Assembly (NCBI GenBank): GCA_009773735.1
Contig: WSYG01000001.1
Location: forward strand, 41,897-105,896
Origin: Erysipelotrichaceae bacterium
GTDB taxonomy: Bacteria > Bacillota_I > Bacilli_A > Erysipelotrichales > Erysipelotrichaceae
Direction of reading: 5' to 3'
Length of the DNA: 64,000 bases
Below, in pieces: positions 1 to 9,652 of the stretch. The notes beneath the pieces are model-generated. The model was given only the letters and a program-made list of their open reading frames with translations, had not been told where the DNA came from and ran no database searches. Within the stretch, counting starts at the first letter, position 1, and each line of letters starts with the position of its first letter. The translations under genes were made by a program, and so were the position numbers.

Positions 1-429
1 TTTATTGGTGAGCGTAATGGAGTTGATTTGAACAGGATCATCCTTTGAGACAAACACAGTCATTTCAGAAAGTATGCCATTTATTTCTCTGGTAAATCGA
101 CTATAACCTAATCCATGGGCAACTTCATAAAATGTCGATTTACTCATCACGGGTTTTAAAGTAACAGACCAGAATTTTTTTGAATCCAAATCACGAATAT
201 AGAAATACTGTCCCCAATTGTCTTTGATCAAATCCTGGAAAGATCGTGTAATGCGATTTTGACCCGCATTTCCTCTCCAACAATATCCAGAACCGTTTTG
301 GGAAACCATCATCCCAAAATCGCCATTAGAGATGATATTTCCCCATGGACGAGGTGTATTTGGGTTGGTGATGATGTATTCTCTGCCATCAGGGCTGAAA
401 TGTCCGTATTTATTCGTAAATGTGTTCAT
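1..429 (-). CDS. GH94-like glycoside phosphorylase, N-terminal part (runs off window start)
   Basis: Minus-strand frame from ATG at 429: MNTFTNKYGHFSPDGREYIITNPNTPRPWGNIISNGDFGMMVSQNGSGYCWRGNAGQNRITR..., resembles cellobiose/chitobiose phosphorylase N-termini; start overlaps the stop of the upstream GH35 gene (ATGA). Confidence 0.8.
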   Translation of the reverse strand, partial: MNTFTNKYGHFSPDGREYIITNPNTPRPWGNIISNGDFGMMVSQNGSGYCWRGNAGQNRITRSFQDLIKDNWGQYFYIRDLDSKKFWSVTLKPVMSKSTFYEVAHGLGYSRFTREINGILSEMTVFVSKDDPVQINSITLTNK

Positions 430-2756
430 TGAAGTCCTCCGGTTGATATAGTAACGATTTGTTCATCCTGGTTCTTGAGATGAACAATCACAGCGTGTCC
501 CTCTTGAATGAGATCATGCGGATGAGAAACGGTTATCTTTGAGATATGATTGAATCTAATCCAAGCATCTTTAGCACTGATGGAAAAGGTAAGTGTGTCT
601 TTTTCTACTTTAACCATCTCTACGGTACTGTATTCTAGAATTACACCGTTGTCTAAGGTCAGTTTAAGAGGCAAAATGACACCTTGACGAGACTGTAGAA
701 TCAATGGATGACCATCAAACAGAGCTTTACCTTGACGTTTAATATTCAAGACCTTGCGATATTCATCTAAATTTAAAACACTTAGATATGTTGTATTTGC
801 AGATCTTCGTTCACTGAGATAAACACGATCATTTACTACGTATTTTGATTTAATGTCTAGTTTCGCAAGTAAGGATGCCCAAACTTCTGCCTTAAACAAT
901 CTCTCATTATCCAAAAGAATGCCAAGCATCAATAGTTTTCCTTTGCCGACTTCTTTTATGAATCCAGCAGTTTCTTTTGTTTTTGCGCTTTCGAAGAACC
1001 CATTTTCATGTTCATAAAGGTGCATTTCCATGAAGTTGATGGAATCCCAAACATTATACGAAGCAAAACCCCAATGTTCATCACCCTTATGTTTTAAATC
1101 CAATACATCGCTTAGAATCAAACAAGGATTTCCATAATAATCCATGGTTGGGACTTCGTTGATCAGAACTAAATTTCCGCCATCTTGGACATATTTTACG
1201 AGTTTCTCTTGAAGCCAGGCATTCATCCAAGGACAGCCAACGATGATCAATTTTTTGATTGAGGATTGAATGGATTCATTCCCATACAGATCTAAGGCAT
1301 CATAAGTAATGTTGTTAAGGGATAAATTTCTACCTATCCCAAACAAACCGACTTCACGAATACGACTTAGCCTATCTTGCATAGGTTTTGTTGCTGCTAC
1401 CCAATACTCTGTCATATACATATCTGGATCCCAGCCAATGGTGACATCGACATGGGTTTTTGAATTAATAAAGTCTTGTCCTAACGCAGAAACACAATGA
1501 CCTAATGCTTTAATCGCATGATAACTGGGACGATAATTCCCTTTGATATCAATTGGAGCCTGCCAATCATGAATCTTACCTAAAAGACCGGAATCATGAA
1601 AGTTGTAACCTCCTACAAACATGTAGTAATTGATCCCATTCATCCCATCCGCAATACATAATCTTGAATTCAAATCGATGGATGTTGGTTGTAATACAGG
1701 GTAATCTGTTTGAAAACCCCCTTGAAATTCTGCAGAAAATAAAGGTTGTTCTGGTCTTTGAAGTGAAGTTGTTAAAGCATCAGCCATGATCACATCGGTA
1801 AAATTCTCCAGGACCAGATTTCCAATATAGTAATCTCCAGCGAGTATTGCGTTTTGATTATACATGGTATCTCTGAGCTGTGATAATCCGATTGGATAAC
1901 GCAAACCACGCTTAGCATAGTCACGTTGATCAAAACCATGCACATTGACTACAAAAGGTACTTTCATCCCAAACTCATTCGCATAGCTTTCTAATTCATT
2001 AAGATAAAGCCAGAAATAAGATCGATTAAATAAGCCATAGACATGATGTAAAGGTAAAGCATAATCATGATCTAAGGTTTTGATCAAAGGCAATAAATCA
2101 TTCCAGACTTTAAGTTGTGTATGTAAACATTGATTGGCCATTTTTAGAGTCTTAAATTTTCCTTTTACAAAACTCATAAAATAAGACAAGGTAGTAGGTG
2201 AATAATCTCCTTGGTTAACAATCCATTGAAACATCCCCACTTCATTGTCCAACTGCATCAAGACAATCGGTCCCCCATTTTCACATGAATATGGAGCACA
2301 TATTTCAAAGACCGCTTTATACCATTTCTTAACGCGATCCAAATAAACAGGATGCATATAACTAAAGATACGATGAGGTAAACCTTTCTGTGTCTGTGCT
2401 AAAGCTTCAGGATAGTTGTTGATGAGCCATGATGGTATGCCATCGGTTGTCAGTTCACTCATCACATATGGTCCAGGACGGACCAAACAAACCATTCCTG
2501 ACGCTTTAACAAGGCCCATAAACGTCGCTAAATCATTTTCAGGACAGGTTCTGCCTGTTAAGTCGATATCCCCTTCAGATTGCTCATGAATTTGCCAAGG
2601 AATATATGTAGAAACCATATTACATCCAGCTTCTTTCATTTTATTTAAGCGATCTTGCCACTCACTTTTAAAAACTCGGAAGTAATGTAGCTCACCTCCA
2701 TATAAAAAAGTAGGTTTTTGTTCGATTATGAATTTTTTATCTCGAATCTCGATCAT
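426..2756 (-). CDS. beta-galactosidase, GH35 family
   Basis: 776 aa; N-terminal FLYGGELHYFRV...GCNMVSTYIPWQIHE...GPYVMSE..PSWL and LMQLDNEVG, typical of GH35. Confidence 0.88.
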   Translation of the reverse strand: MIEIRDKKFIIEQKPTFLYGGELHYFRVFKSEWQDRLNKMKEAGCNMVSTYIPWQIHEQSEGDIDLTGRTCPENDLATFMGLVKASGMVCLVRPGPYVMSELTTDGIPSWLINNYPEALAQTQKGLPHRIFSYMHPVYLDRVKKWYKAVFEICAPYSCENGGPIVLMQLDNEVGMFQWIVNQGDYSPTTLSYFMSFVKGKFKTLKMANQCLHTQLKVWNDLLPLIKTLDHDYALPLHHVYGLFNRSYFWLYLNELESYANEFGMKVPFVVNVHGFDQRDYAKRGLRYPIGLSQLRDTMYNQNAILAGDYYIGNLVLENFTDVIMADALTTSLQRPEQPLFSAEFQGGFQTDYPVLQPTSIDLNSRLCIADGMNGINYYMFVGGYNFHDSGLLGKIHDWQAPIDIKGNYRPSYHAIKALGHCVSALGQDFINSKTHVDVTIGWDPDMYMTEYWVAATKPMQDRLSRIREVGLFGIGRNLSLNNITYDALDLYGNESIQSSIKKLIIVGCPWMNAWLQEKLVKYVQDGGNLVLINEVPTMDYYGNPCLILSDVLDLKHKGDEHWGFASYNVWDSINFMEMHLYEHENGFFESAKTKETAGFIKEVGKGKLLMLGILLDNERLFKAEVWASLLAKLDIKSKYVVNDRVYLSERRSANTTYLSVLNLDEYRKVLNIKRQGKALFDGHPLILQSRQGVILPLKLTLDNGVILEYSTVEMVKVEKDTLTFSISAKDAWIRFNHISKITVSHPHDLIQEGHAVIVHLKNQDEQIVTISTGGLQ

Positions 2757-2766
2757 GGAATCTCCA

Positions 2767-2935
2767 TATGTATCGTTTCATACTTTTGCGATATTCATTG
2801 TTCGACTGCCTACTTACATTTCTACAATACAGCACATTTTTATTTATGTAAAGGGTTTCATATACTTTTCGCTGTTTTATATTGACATTTTTATGAAAAA
2901 GAACCATCATATTGATAGATATGAATCGTTTCATA
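2767..2935. promoter_or_regulatory. Divergent GH35/GH3 control region with three operator-like palindromes
   Basis: TATGTATCGTTTCATA (2767-2782), TATGTAAAGGGTTTCATA (2846-2863), TATGAATCGTTTCATA (2920-2935; perfect 6-4-6 inverted repeat). Confidence 0.6.
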
Positions 2936-2948
2936 CTATGGAGACAAA

Positions 2949-5033
2949 ATGGCCACATCAATCCAAAAAGCTAAGAGATTACTCACTAAAATGACCCTTG
3001 ATGAAAAAATCGGTCAAATGGTCCAATTTGGACGCATTAAACTTAATGAAAAGAATCTTGTCAGAGAAGGAAAGATTGGATCTTTTTTGAATTCACGCAA
3101 TGTTGCCTTGGTAAATGAAGTCCAACGCATCGCTATGGAACAATCCAGATTAAAAATACCCCTTCTCATTGGCAGTGACATCATTCATGGTTATGTATCG
3201 ACTTTCCCTATACCGGTAGCTGAAGCCTGCTCATGGAATCTGGATCTTATAGAATCATCCGCCAAACATGCGATGACTGAAGCTGCAGCAGACGGCATAC
3301 GTTGGAATTTTGCCCCAATGGTCGACATTGCACGTGATCCTCGATGGGGTCGTATTGCTGAAGGTGCTGGAGAAGATCCTTATCTTGGAGCCCAAATCGC
3401 CAAAGCAAGAGTTAGAGGCTTTCAAGCTAAAGGTAAGAATGGATATCCACTTGCTGCTGCATGCGCTAAACATTTTGTGGCTTATGGCGGAGCCGAAGGC
3501 GGTCGTGATTATAATACCGTTGATATGTCTGAACATGTGTTGAGAACCACTTACCTACCTCCTTTTAAAGCTGCTGTTGATGAAGGTGTCATGTCCTTTA
3601 TGAGTTCTTTCAATGATATTCTTTCTGTGCCAAGTTCAGCCAATGATTTTTCATTAAGACAAGTTCTTAAAGGAGAATGGCGTTTTGATGGCTTTGTTGT
3701 TAGTGATTGGGAATCCATTGAAGAAGTTATTGCTCATGGTATCGCTGATGATCGCACATCATCTGCATTGGCAGGTTTAAAAAGCGGAGTTGATATGGAT
3801 ATGCATTCTGGAGTATATCATGATCATCTTAAAGAATTGGTCATCAAAGATAAAAAGTTAGAACTGTTGATTGATGATTCTGTCTTGCGTATCTTAAAAA
3901 TCAAGTATGATCTTGGCTTGTTTGAACATCCCTATACTGATCCAAACCTTAGAGATGAAGTCATCCTAAACAAGGAAACCGTTGAGATGACTTTAAAGAT
4001 GGCTCGCGAATCCATTGTACTACTAAAAAATGAAGCACTTTTACCATTAAGCAAAGAACAAAAGATCGCTTTAATTGGTCCATTTGGTGATGATCCTCAT
4101 ACCCCTATTGGTTGTTGGGGAGCTGAGGGAAATCACAAGAATACCGTTACCGTTAAAATGGCTTTTGAAAACGCTGGACTTGATTTTGTGATTGCTCAAG
4201 GTTGTGATAGTATCGATCCCAAAGTTGAATGGATTCAAGAAGCTGTTGACCTTGCTTCACACCAAGACATCATCATATTAACCTTAGGTGAACGCCAAGA
4301 TATGAGTGGTGAAAACAACAATCGTGCTTTTCTTGATTTACCTGGTGCACAACTTGAATTACTCAGAGCATTGAAAAAACTAAACAAACCAATCATCACC
4401 TTATTGTTTAATGGCAGACCCATGACCATTCCAGAAACGGTTGAGAAATCAGATGCTTTACTGGCAGTTTGGCATCTTGGATTAAGTAGTGGTACCGCCA
4501 TTACAGAGATTTTGTTTGGTGATGTTAATCCTAGCGGTAAACTGGTTACAACCTTCCCTAAAACTGTTGGTCAAATTCCCCTTTACTACAATCATAAACG
4601 TACCGGAAGACCAAAATTTAGACGCTATATCGATTGTGATGAAGAACCCTTGTTTCATTTTGGCTTTGGATTAAGTTACAGTAACTTTATTTATGACAAG
4701 CTGATCATGAAGAAATCGCGCTTAGGCAAAAAAGATAAACTAGAATTTACGATTGATGTCTATAATGATTCTGATATCGATGGTCAAGAAATCGTTCAAG
4801 TATATTATCGAGACTTATTGGCTCAAGTAACTCGTCCAGTTAAAGAACTCTGTGCCTTTGAAAAAGCAAACTTCAAGGCTCATCAATTAAAAACTTTATC
4901 ATTCTCAATACCAATATCTCAATTTGGCTACTATGATCCAGAAATGAACTTTATCATCGAAAAAGGCAATTTCGCATTATGGGTTGGGCCAAGCAGTATT
5001 GAAGGCATTGCCTCTGAATTTACGATTCGATAA
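2949..5033 (+). CDS. beta-glucosidase-type glycoside hydrolase family 3
   Basis: 694 aa; NFAPMVDIARDPRWGRIAEGAGEDPYLG, FVVSDWESIEEV, C-terminal fibronectin III-like domain; no signal peptide visible. Confidence 0.93.
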   Translation: MATSIQKAKRLLTKMTLDEKIGQMVQFGRIKLNEKNLVREGKIGSFLNSRNVALVNEVQRIAMEQSRLKIPLLIGSDIIHGYVSTFPIPVAEACSWNLDLIESSAKHAMTEAAADGIRWNFAPMVDIARDPRWGRIAEGAGEDPYLGAQIAKARVRGFQAKGKNGYPLAAACAKHFVAYGGAEGGRDYNTVDMSEHVLRTTYLPPFKAAVDEGVMSFMSSFNDILSVPSSANDFSLRQVLKGEWRFDGFVVSDWESIEEVIAHGIADDRTSSALAGLKSGVDMDMHSGVYHDHLKELVIKDKKLELLIDDSVLRILKIKYDLGLFEHPYTDPNLRDEVILNKETVEMTLKMARESIVLLKNEALLPLSKEQKIALIGPFGDDPHTPIGCWGAEGNHKNTVTVKMAFENAGLDFVIAQGCDSIDPKVEWIQEAVDLASHQDIIILTLGERQDMSGENNNRAFLDLPGAQLELLRALKKLNKPIITLLFNGRPMTIPETVEKSDALLAVWHLGLSSGTAITEILFGDVNPSGKLVTTFPKTVGQIPLYYNHKRTGRPKFRRYIDCDEEPLFHFGFGLSYSNFIYDKLIMKKSRLGKKDKLEFTIDVYNDSDIDGQEIVQVYYRDLLAQVTRPVKELCAFEKANFKAHQLKTLSFSIPISQFGYYDPEMNFIIEKGNFALWVGPSSIEGIASEFTIR

Positions 5034-5054
5034 GACGCCCTTCGCGTCTTTTTT
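5033..5054 (+). terminator. Rho-independent terminator after GH3
   Basis: AGACGC-CCTTC-GCGTCT-TTTTT. Confidence 0.8.
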
Positions 5055-5140
5055 ATGTGATCTCGTTATTTGCTTGTCTTTTGCCTAACTTCTTCATTAT
5101 TCAAAATCGAAATAACATGATAAACTGTGTTTGAGGGTAC

Positions 5141-5611
5141 ATGCACATATACGTATTGTTTAAAAAGCACGGCTCATGGTCCAATGGCAGTTCAAAAACC
5201 ATGATCAAGGAACTATGCGACCTGATCGCCTTTAAAGATGAGTTGGCGTTTGATCAAGGTAAACCTGTCTTCATCAATTCCAATTACTTTTTAAGTGTTT
5301 CACATAGTACCAATCTTATGGTCATTGCAATCGCTGATCAAGAAATCGGCATCGATATAGAAAAAGACAGGATCATAGATAAAGATGTCATCGAACGTTT
5401 AAATTTAGACCTCAATAACCCACTAGAAGACTGGTGCAAAAGAGAAGCAACGATCAAGCTCTATAATGACGCTAAATACTTATACACTCCAGCGCCTTCA
5501 GAAACGCTCTATACAGATGAGAACATCTTTGATGGATATACTTGTATGGTGGCATCAAGAACTAAGATTGAGCATTCTAAAATCTTTCATTTAGATGAAC
5601 AAGCTTTATAA
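5141..5611 (+). CDS. 4'-phosphopantetheinyl transferase-like (Sfp/HetI-type, short)
   Basis: FLSVSHSTNLMVIAIADQEIGIDIEKDR and downstream WCKREATIKLY resemble PPTase motifs; next to the FASII cluster. Confidence 0.65.
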   Translation: MHIYVLFKKHGSWSNGSSKTMIKELCDLIAFKDELAFDQGKPVFINSNYFLSVSHSTNLMVIAIADQEIGIDIEKDRIIDKDVIERLNLDLNNPLEDWCKREATIKLYNDAKYLYTPAPSETLYTDENIFDGYTCMVASRTKIEHSKIFHLDEQAL

Positions 5612-5656
5612 AAGCACTGATTAGAAACAACTCTGTTTCTAGTTCAGTGCTTTTTT
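5610..5656. terminator. Bidirectional terminator between PPTase-like and plsC
   Basis: AAAAGCACTGA...TAGAAACAACTCTGTTTCTA...TCAGTGCTTTTTT; long stem with A-run/T-run flanks between convergent genes. Confidence 0.75.
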
Positions 5657-6325
5657 GATGTTGGATTCGATCACATCATGGATCTTGATGGCCATTTGAG
5701 CATATGGAACATCTTTATACTGATCATATTCAATGGGTTCACCAATGATGACTTGGAGCACATTTTTATGTTTCCACAATTTATCAAGTTCATGCGTATG
5801 GATTTGGGTGATGGGAACAATCGGTACTTTCGCTAAATATGCTGGCAATAAAGCACCTGGTTTAAACACTAGAAGTTCATTGCTTTTTGATCGAGTTCCT
5901 TCAGGAAAGATCAAAACAGATCTGCCTTCTTTTAATGTACGAACACTTTGTCTAAGCATCGTCACATTCGCATCAAATTCTTCGCGTTTAAAGGTGATAA
6001 AGCCAATCAACTTGCCCCATCTTCCAATCACAGGAAGTTTTAAATTCTCAACTTTAGAAATAAAGGTCATTGGTTTCTGTAAGACCGCCATCAATAGTAT
6101 GGGATCAAATTGACCTTGATGGTTGGAGACATAATATACTGTTTGATTTGTTGAAACAGAGCTCATATGACCTTCATATTTAATCTGAGTCCATTTAAAA
6201 AAACGTTCACACCACTGTTTCAAAGTAAACCAACGTTGTTCAAAAGTTCTTTTTTTCTGTTTCAGCGACGAAAAATAAACAGGAAACAATAAAGCAATAA
6301 ATCTAAACCATTGATTCAATTTCAT
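5639..6325 (-). CDS. plsC: 1-acyl-sn-glycerol-3-phosphate acyltransferase
   Basis: VSNHQGQFDPIL (HX4D-like NHQGQFD) and FPEGTRSKSN motifs. Confidence 0.88.
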   Translation of the reverse strand: MKLNQWFRFIALLFPVYFSSLKQKKRTFEQRWFTLKQWCERFFKWTQIKYEGHMSSVSTNQTVYYVSNHQGQFDPILLMAVLQKPMTFISKVENLKLPVIGRWGKLIGFITFKREEFDANVTMLRQSVRTLKEGRSVLIFPEGTRSKSNELLVFKPGALLPAYLAKVPIVPITQIHTHELDKLWKHKNVLQVIIGEPIEYDQYKDVPYAQMAIKIHDVIESNIKKALN

Positions 6326-6326
6326 T

Positions 6327-6755
6327 CTATGTTCCTACTTTAAAGATCAAATCACCACTGGCTACCACTACCCCTCTTACTGAAGCTTTCGCAGATGCAA
6401 ATCCAACAGGTCCACGTTGTTTGGTTAAGGTGACTTCTAGAGTTAACAAATCACCGGGAATAACTGGAGCTTTAAAACGAACGTTTTCCATGCCTGCAAA
6501 ATAAGCAATCTTACCTTTAAAGGCTTCTTGAGATAAAAGCAATACTGCTCCTGTTTGAGCCAAAGCTTCCATAATCAAGACACCAGGCATGATGTGTTGT
6601 TGAGGAAAATGACCCATAAAATGCATCTCGTTGGCACTCACTGCTTTGGTTCCAATAATCGTAACATTGTCTACAATGGATTCTATGGTATCTACCATTA
6701 AAAAAGGATATCGATGAGGAATGATGCCTTGGATTTGATTTGAGTTATAAAGCAT
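6327..6755 (-). CDS. fabZ: 3-hydroxyacyl-ACP dehydratase
   Basis: IPHRYPFLMVD, GHFPQQHIMPGVLIMEALAQTGA. Start set at ATG 6755, which overlaps the fabF stop (TAATG), rather than track start 6770. Confidence 0.94.
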   Translation of the reverse strand: MLYNSNQIQGIIPHRYPFLMVDTIESIVDNVTIIGTKAVSANEMHFMGHFPQQHIMPGVLIMEALAQTGAVLLLSQEAFKGKIAYFAGMENVRFKAPVIPGDLLTLEVTLTKQRGPVGFASAKASVRGVVVASGDLIFKVGT

Positions 6756-7996
6756 TAGATCCCCTTCCATTTCTTGAGTATGATCGAAGCATTATGTCCA
6801 CCAAAGCCTAAAGAATTGCTCATGGCGATGTTTATGTCAGAAAGTCTAGGTGTATTGGCAACGATGTCCAGATCGCACAGTGGATCAGCAGTGGTGTAAC
6901 CGATGGTGGCCGGAATCACACCTTCCTGTAGAGCTTTGACACATATCACAGCCTCTACTGCCCCTGAAGCACCCAATAAATGACCCGTAGAAGATTTAGT
7001 AGATGAGATGGGAACTTGATAAGCTCTATCTTTAAATACGGTTTTAACAGCCAAGGTTTCTGTCTTATCATTAAGAGGTGTAGATGTACCATGGGCATTG
7101 ATATAATCGATATCTTGGATGGTTAAATTGGCATCTTCAATGGCTAAAGCCATCGCATGGGCACCCATCGATCCATCTTCTAAAGGCGCGGTAATATGAT
7201 TTGCATCGCAAGATGTTCCATATCCTACCATTTCACCATAGATCGGTGCTTTACGATCTAGGGCATGTTGCAGTTCTTCTAGAACCACAACAGCAGCTCC
7301 TTCTCCCATCACAAAACCTGAACGATTCGCATCAAAAGGAATACTGGCATGCAATGGATCTTGACCGTCATGCAAAGCCCTCATGACCATAAATCCAGCA
7401 ATCCCCAGTGGTGTAATTGCAGCCTCTGAGCCGCCTGCCAACATAACATCTTGATAACCATCACGTATCTTATGAAAAGCTTCACCAATCGCATTGGTAC
7501 CAGCTGCACATGCGGTTACGATCGCACTACAATGGCCTTGAGCTTGAGCATCAATCGCCACTTGTCCGGCCGCTAAATTGATCAACGTCATGGGAATAAA
7601 GAATGGTGAAATTCGAGTGGGTCCTTTTTCATTGAGATTGTTGTTGGCGTTTTCTAAAGACTGTAGACCACCTATGCCAGAACCTATGATGACTCCATAT
7701 CTTTGTTTATTCAGGTCTTGTGGATCTAATCCAGCATCCGCAACAGCTTGTTTAGCCGCAATGCGTGCAAATATAGTAAAGCGATCATTGAACTTCAATT
7801 CTCTGGCACTAAAGTAAGATTCCATATCCAATCCTTTAACTTCAGCAGCCAACTTTGTTTTATAGGCTGTGGTATCAAAAGCCGTGATGAAATCTATCCC
7901 ACATCTGGCACTTTTAATGCTATCCCACAGTTCATTGACACTGTTTCCAATGGGTGATACTGCACCCAATCCTGTAATGACGACTCTTCTTTTCAT
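6755..7996 (-). CDS. fabF: beta-ketoacyl-ACP synthase II
   Basis: RRVVITGLGAVSPIG, VTACAAGTNAIGEA, NAHGTSTPLND, SSTKSSTGHLLGA. ATG at 7996 with GAGGGT upstream preferred over GTG 8008. Confidence 0.96.
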   Translation of the reverse strand: MKRRVVITGLGAVSPIGNSVNELWDSIKSARCGIDFITAFDTTAYKTKLAAEVKGLDMESYFSARELKFNDRFTIFARIAAKQAVADAGLDPQDLNKQRYGVIIGSGIGGLQSLENANNNLNEKGPTRISPFFIPMTLINLAAGQVAIDAQAQGHCSAIVTACAAGTNAIGEAFHKIRDGYQDVMLAGGSEAAITPLGIAGFMVMRALHDGQDPLHASIPFDANRSGFVMGEGAAVVVLEELQHALDRKAPIYGEMVGYGTSCDANHITAPLEDGSMGAHAMALAIEDANLTIQDIDYINAHGTSTPLNDKTETLAVKTVFKDRAYQVPISSTKSSTGHLLGASGAVEAVICVKALQEGVIPATIGYTTADPLCDLDIVANTPRLSDINIAMSNSLGFGGHNASIILKKWKGI

Positions 7997-8004
7997 GTGT
8001 ACCC

Positions 8005-8742
8005 TCACATGGCCATTCCGCCATCCACTTGGATGACTTGACCGCTGATATACGATGCTTTATCACTGGCGATAAACAAGGCACAATGTGCGATGTCTTC
8101 TGCTTTTCCAAATCTTCCCAAAGGAATTTGCTTCAAAATATTTGTTTTGACTTCTTCGCTTAACACATCAGTCATTTTTGTTTGGATAAAACCTGGTGCG
8201 ATCGCATTGACGGTGATGCCTCGACTCGCAAATTCTCGAGCCAATGACTTGGTAAATGCAATGATTCCGCCTTTTGATGCTGCATAATTGGCTTGACCTG
8301 CATTACCTAAGATGCCAATAACCGATGCCATGTTGATGATACGGCCACTTTTGGCTTTCAACATATACTTTGAGACATGGGATACGGTATTAAAGGTTCC
8401 TTTAAGATTGACAGAGATGACCTCATCGAAATCTTGTTCTTTCATACGTAAGATCAAATTATCTTTGGTGATCCCTGAATTGTTGATCAAGACATCGATC
8501 TTACCAAAGGTTTCAATGGCTTGTTTGATCATAGAACCAACTGCAGCATAATCCGATACATCACAACCAACTACCAGTGTATTGACCCCATAGCTTTGAC
8601 ATTGTAATGAAACTTCCAATGCCGCAGCTTCAGATTTACCATAATTGATGATCACATCGTATCCATTTTGGGCAAAACTCAAAGCCAATTGTTTACCGAT
8701 CCCACTGGATGCCCCTGTAATCAAGACCACAGGATTACTCAT
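8005..8742 (-). CDS. fabG: 3-oxoacyl-ACP reductase
   Basis: SDR fold: LITGASSGIGKQLA, INNSGIT, YAASKGG, GFIQTKMTD. Confidence 0.95.
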   Translation of the reverse strand: MSNPVVLITGASSGIGKQLALSFAQNGYDVIINYGKSEAAALEVSLQCQSYGVNTLVVGCDVSDYAAVGSMIKQAIETFGKIDVLINNSGITKDNLILRMKEQDFDEVISVNLKGTFNTVSHVSKYMLKAKSGRIINMASVIGILGNAGQANYAASKGGIIAFTKSLAREFASRGITVNAIAPGFIQTKMTDVLSEEVKTNILKQIPLGRFGKAEDIAHCALFIASDKASYISGQVIQVDGGMAM

Positions 8743-9652
8743 GTTTTAGTTCTCCTTTCAACTTTTCGATCGATGCACAGCTCTCTACCGAATACACATT
8801 TACTTGTGGATCAATTTGACGCACAAGACTGGCTAAGGTCTTTCCTGGACCGATCTCAATGAAGGTATCATAATCATCCTTGATCATGTTTTGGATCGTC
8901 TTGACCCACTCTACACTGTTATAGATTTGAAGTGTCAATGCGCTGATCACATCAGCTTCAATTTCGCCACTAACATTGAAGTATACTGGGATCTCTGCTG
9001 ATTTAAACGCAGCATTCTCAAGACAAATCTTTAGACTGCGTGATGCTTCTTTCAATAAACTACTATGAAATGCACCTGATACTTTAAGGGGAATGATACG
9101 TGAAATGCCTTTTTCTTTAAGATTCTTTTCAACGATTGATAAGGCTTCTTTCTCGCCACTCAATACAAACTGAGATGGTGAATTGTAATTGGCGATCTCA
9201 ACGATGCCTGTCTTGTTTTCTTTTAATGTTTCTAGTATCACATCAATTTTATCTGACAAAACAGCACTCATAGAACTAAATCCTATCGGTAAAGCTTCAG
9301 CCATGATCTGACCTCTTAATCTGACCAAAGGGATGACTTTGTTTAGATTTATGGCCTTTGCGTAGGTCAAAGCACTATATTCACCCAGACTTAAACCTGC
9401 AGTACCTGTAGCAACGATCCCTTCAATTTCAAGTGCCTTGGCGATCATCAACGAAGTCATGACCAAACATACTTGCGTGTAACTGGTATCATTTAAAACT
9501 TCTTCAGGTCCTTCAAACATAATTTTTTTAACATCAAAATCGACTTCAACTGAATCAAGAAGCGCTTTGGCTTGCGGATAGGCATCATAAACTTCTTTGC
9601 CCATCCCGACTTTCTGTGATCCTTGTCCAACAAACAGAAATGCGATTTTCAT
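8735..9652 (-). CDS. fabD: malonyl-CoA:ACP transacylase
   Basis: FLFVGQGSQKVGMGKEVY, GLSLGEYSAL, SGAFHSSLL. Confidence 0.95.
   Translation of the reverse strand: MKIAFLFVGQGSQKVGMGKEVYDAYPQAKALLDSVEVDFDVKKIMFEGPEEVLNDTSYTQVCLVMTSLMIAKALEIEGIVATGTAGLSLGEYSALTYAKAINLNKVIPLVRLRGQIMAEALPIGFSSMSAVLSDKIDVILETLKENKTGIVEIANYNSPSQFVLSGEKEALSIVEKNLKEKGISRIIPLKVSGAFHSSLLKEASRSLKICLENAAFKSAEIPVYFNVSGEIEADVISALTLQIYNSVEWVKTIQNMIKDDYDTFIEIGPGKTLASLVRQIDPQVNVYSVESCASIEKLKGELKHE

Noticed and set aside
2728-2994. Small ORFs spanning the GH35/GH3 intergenic region on both strands
   Set aside because: Overlap start regions and operator repeats; no good RBS and AT-rich composition.
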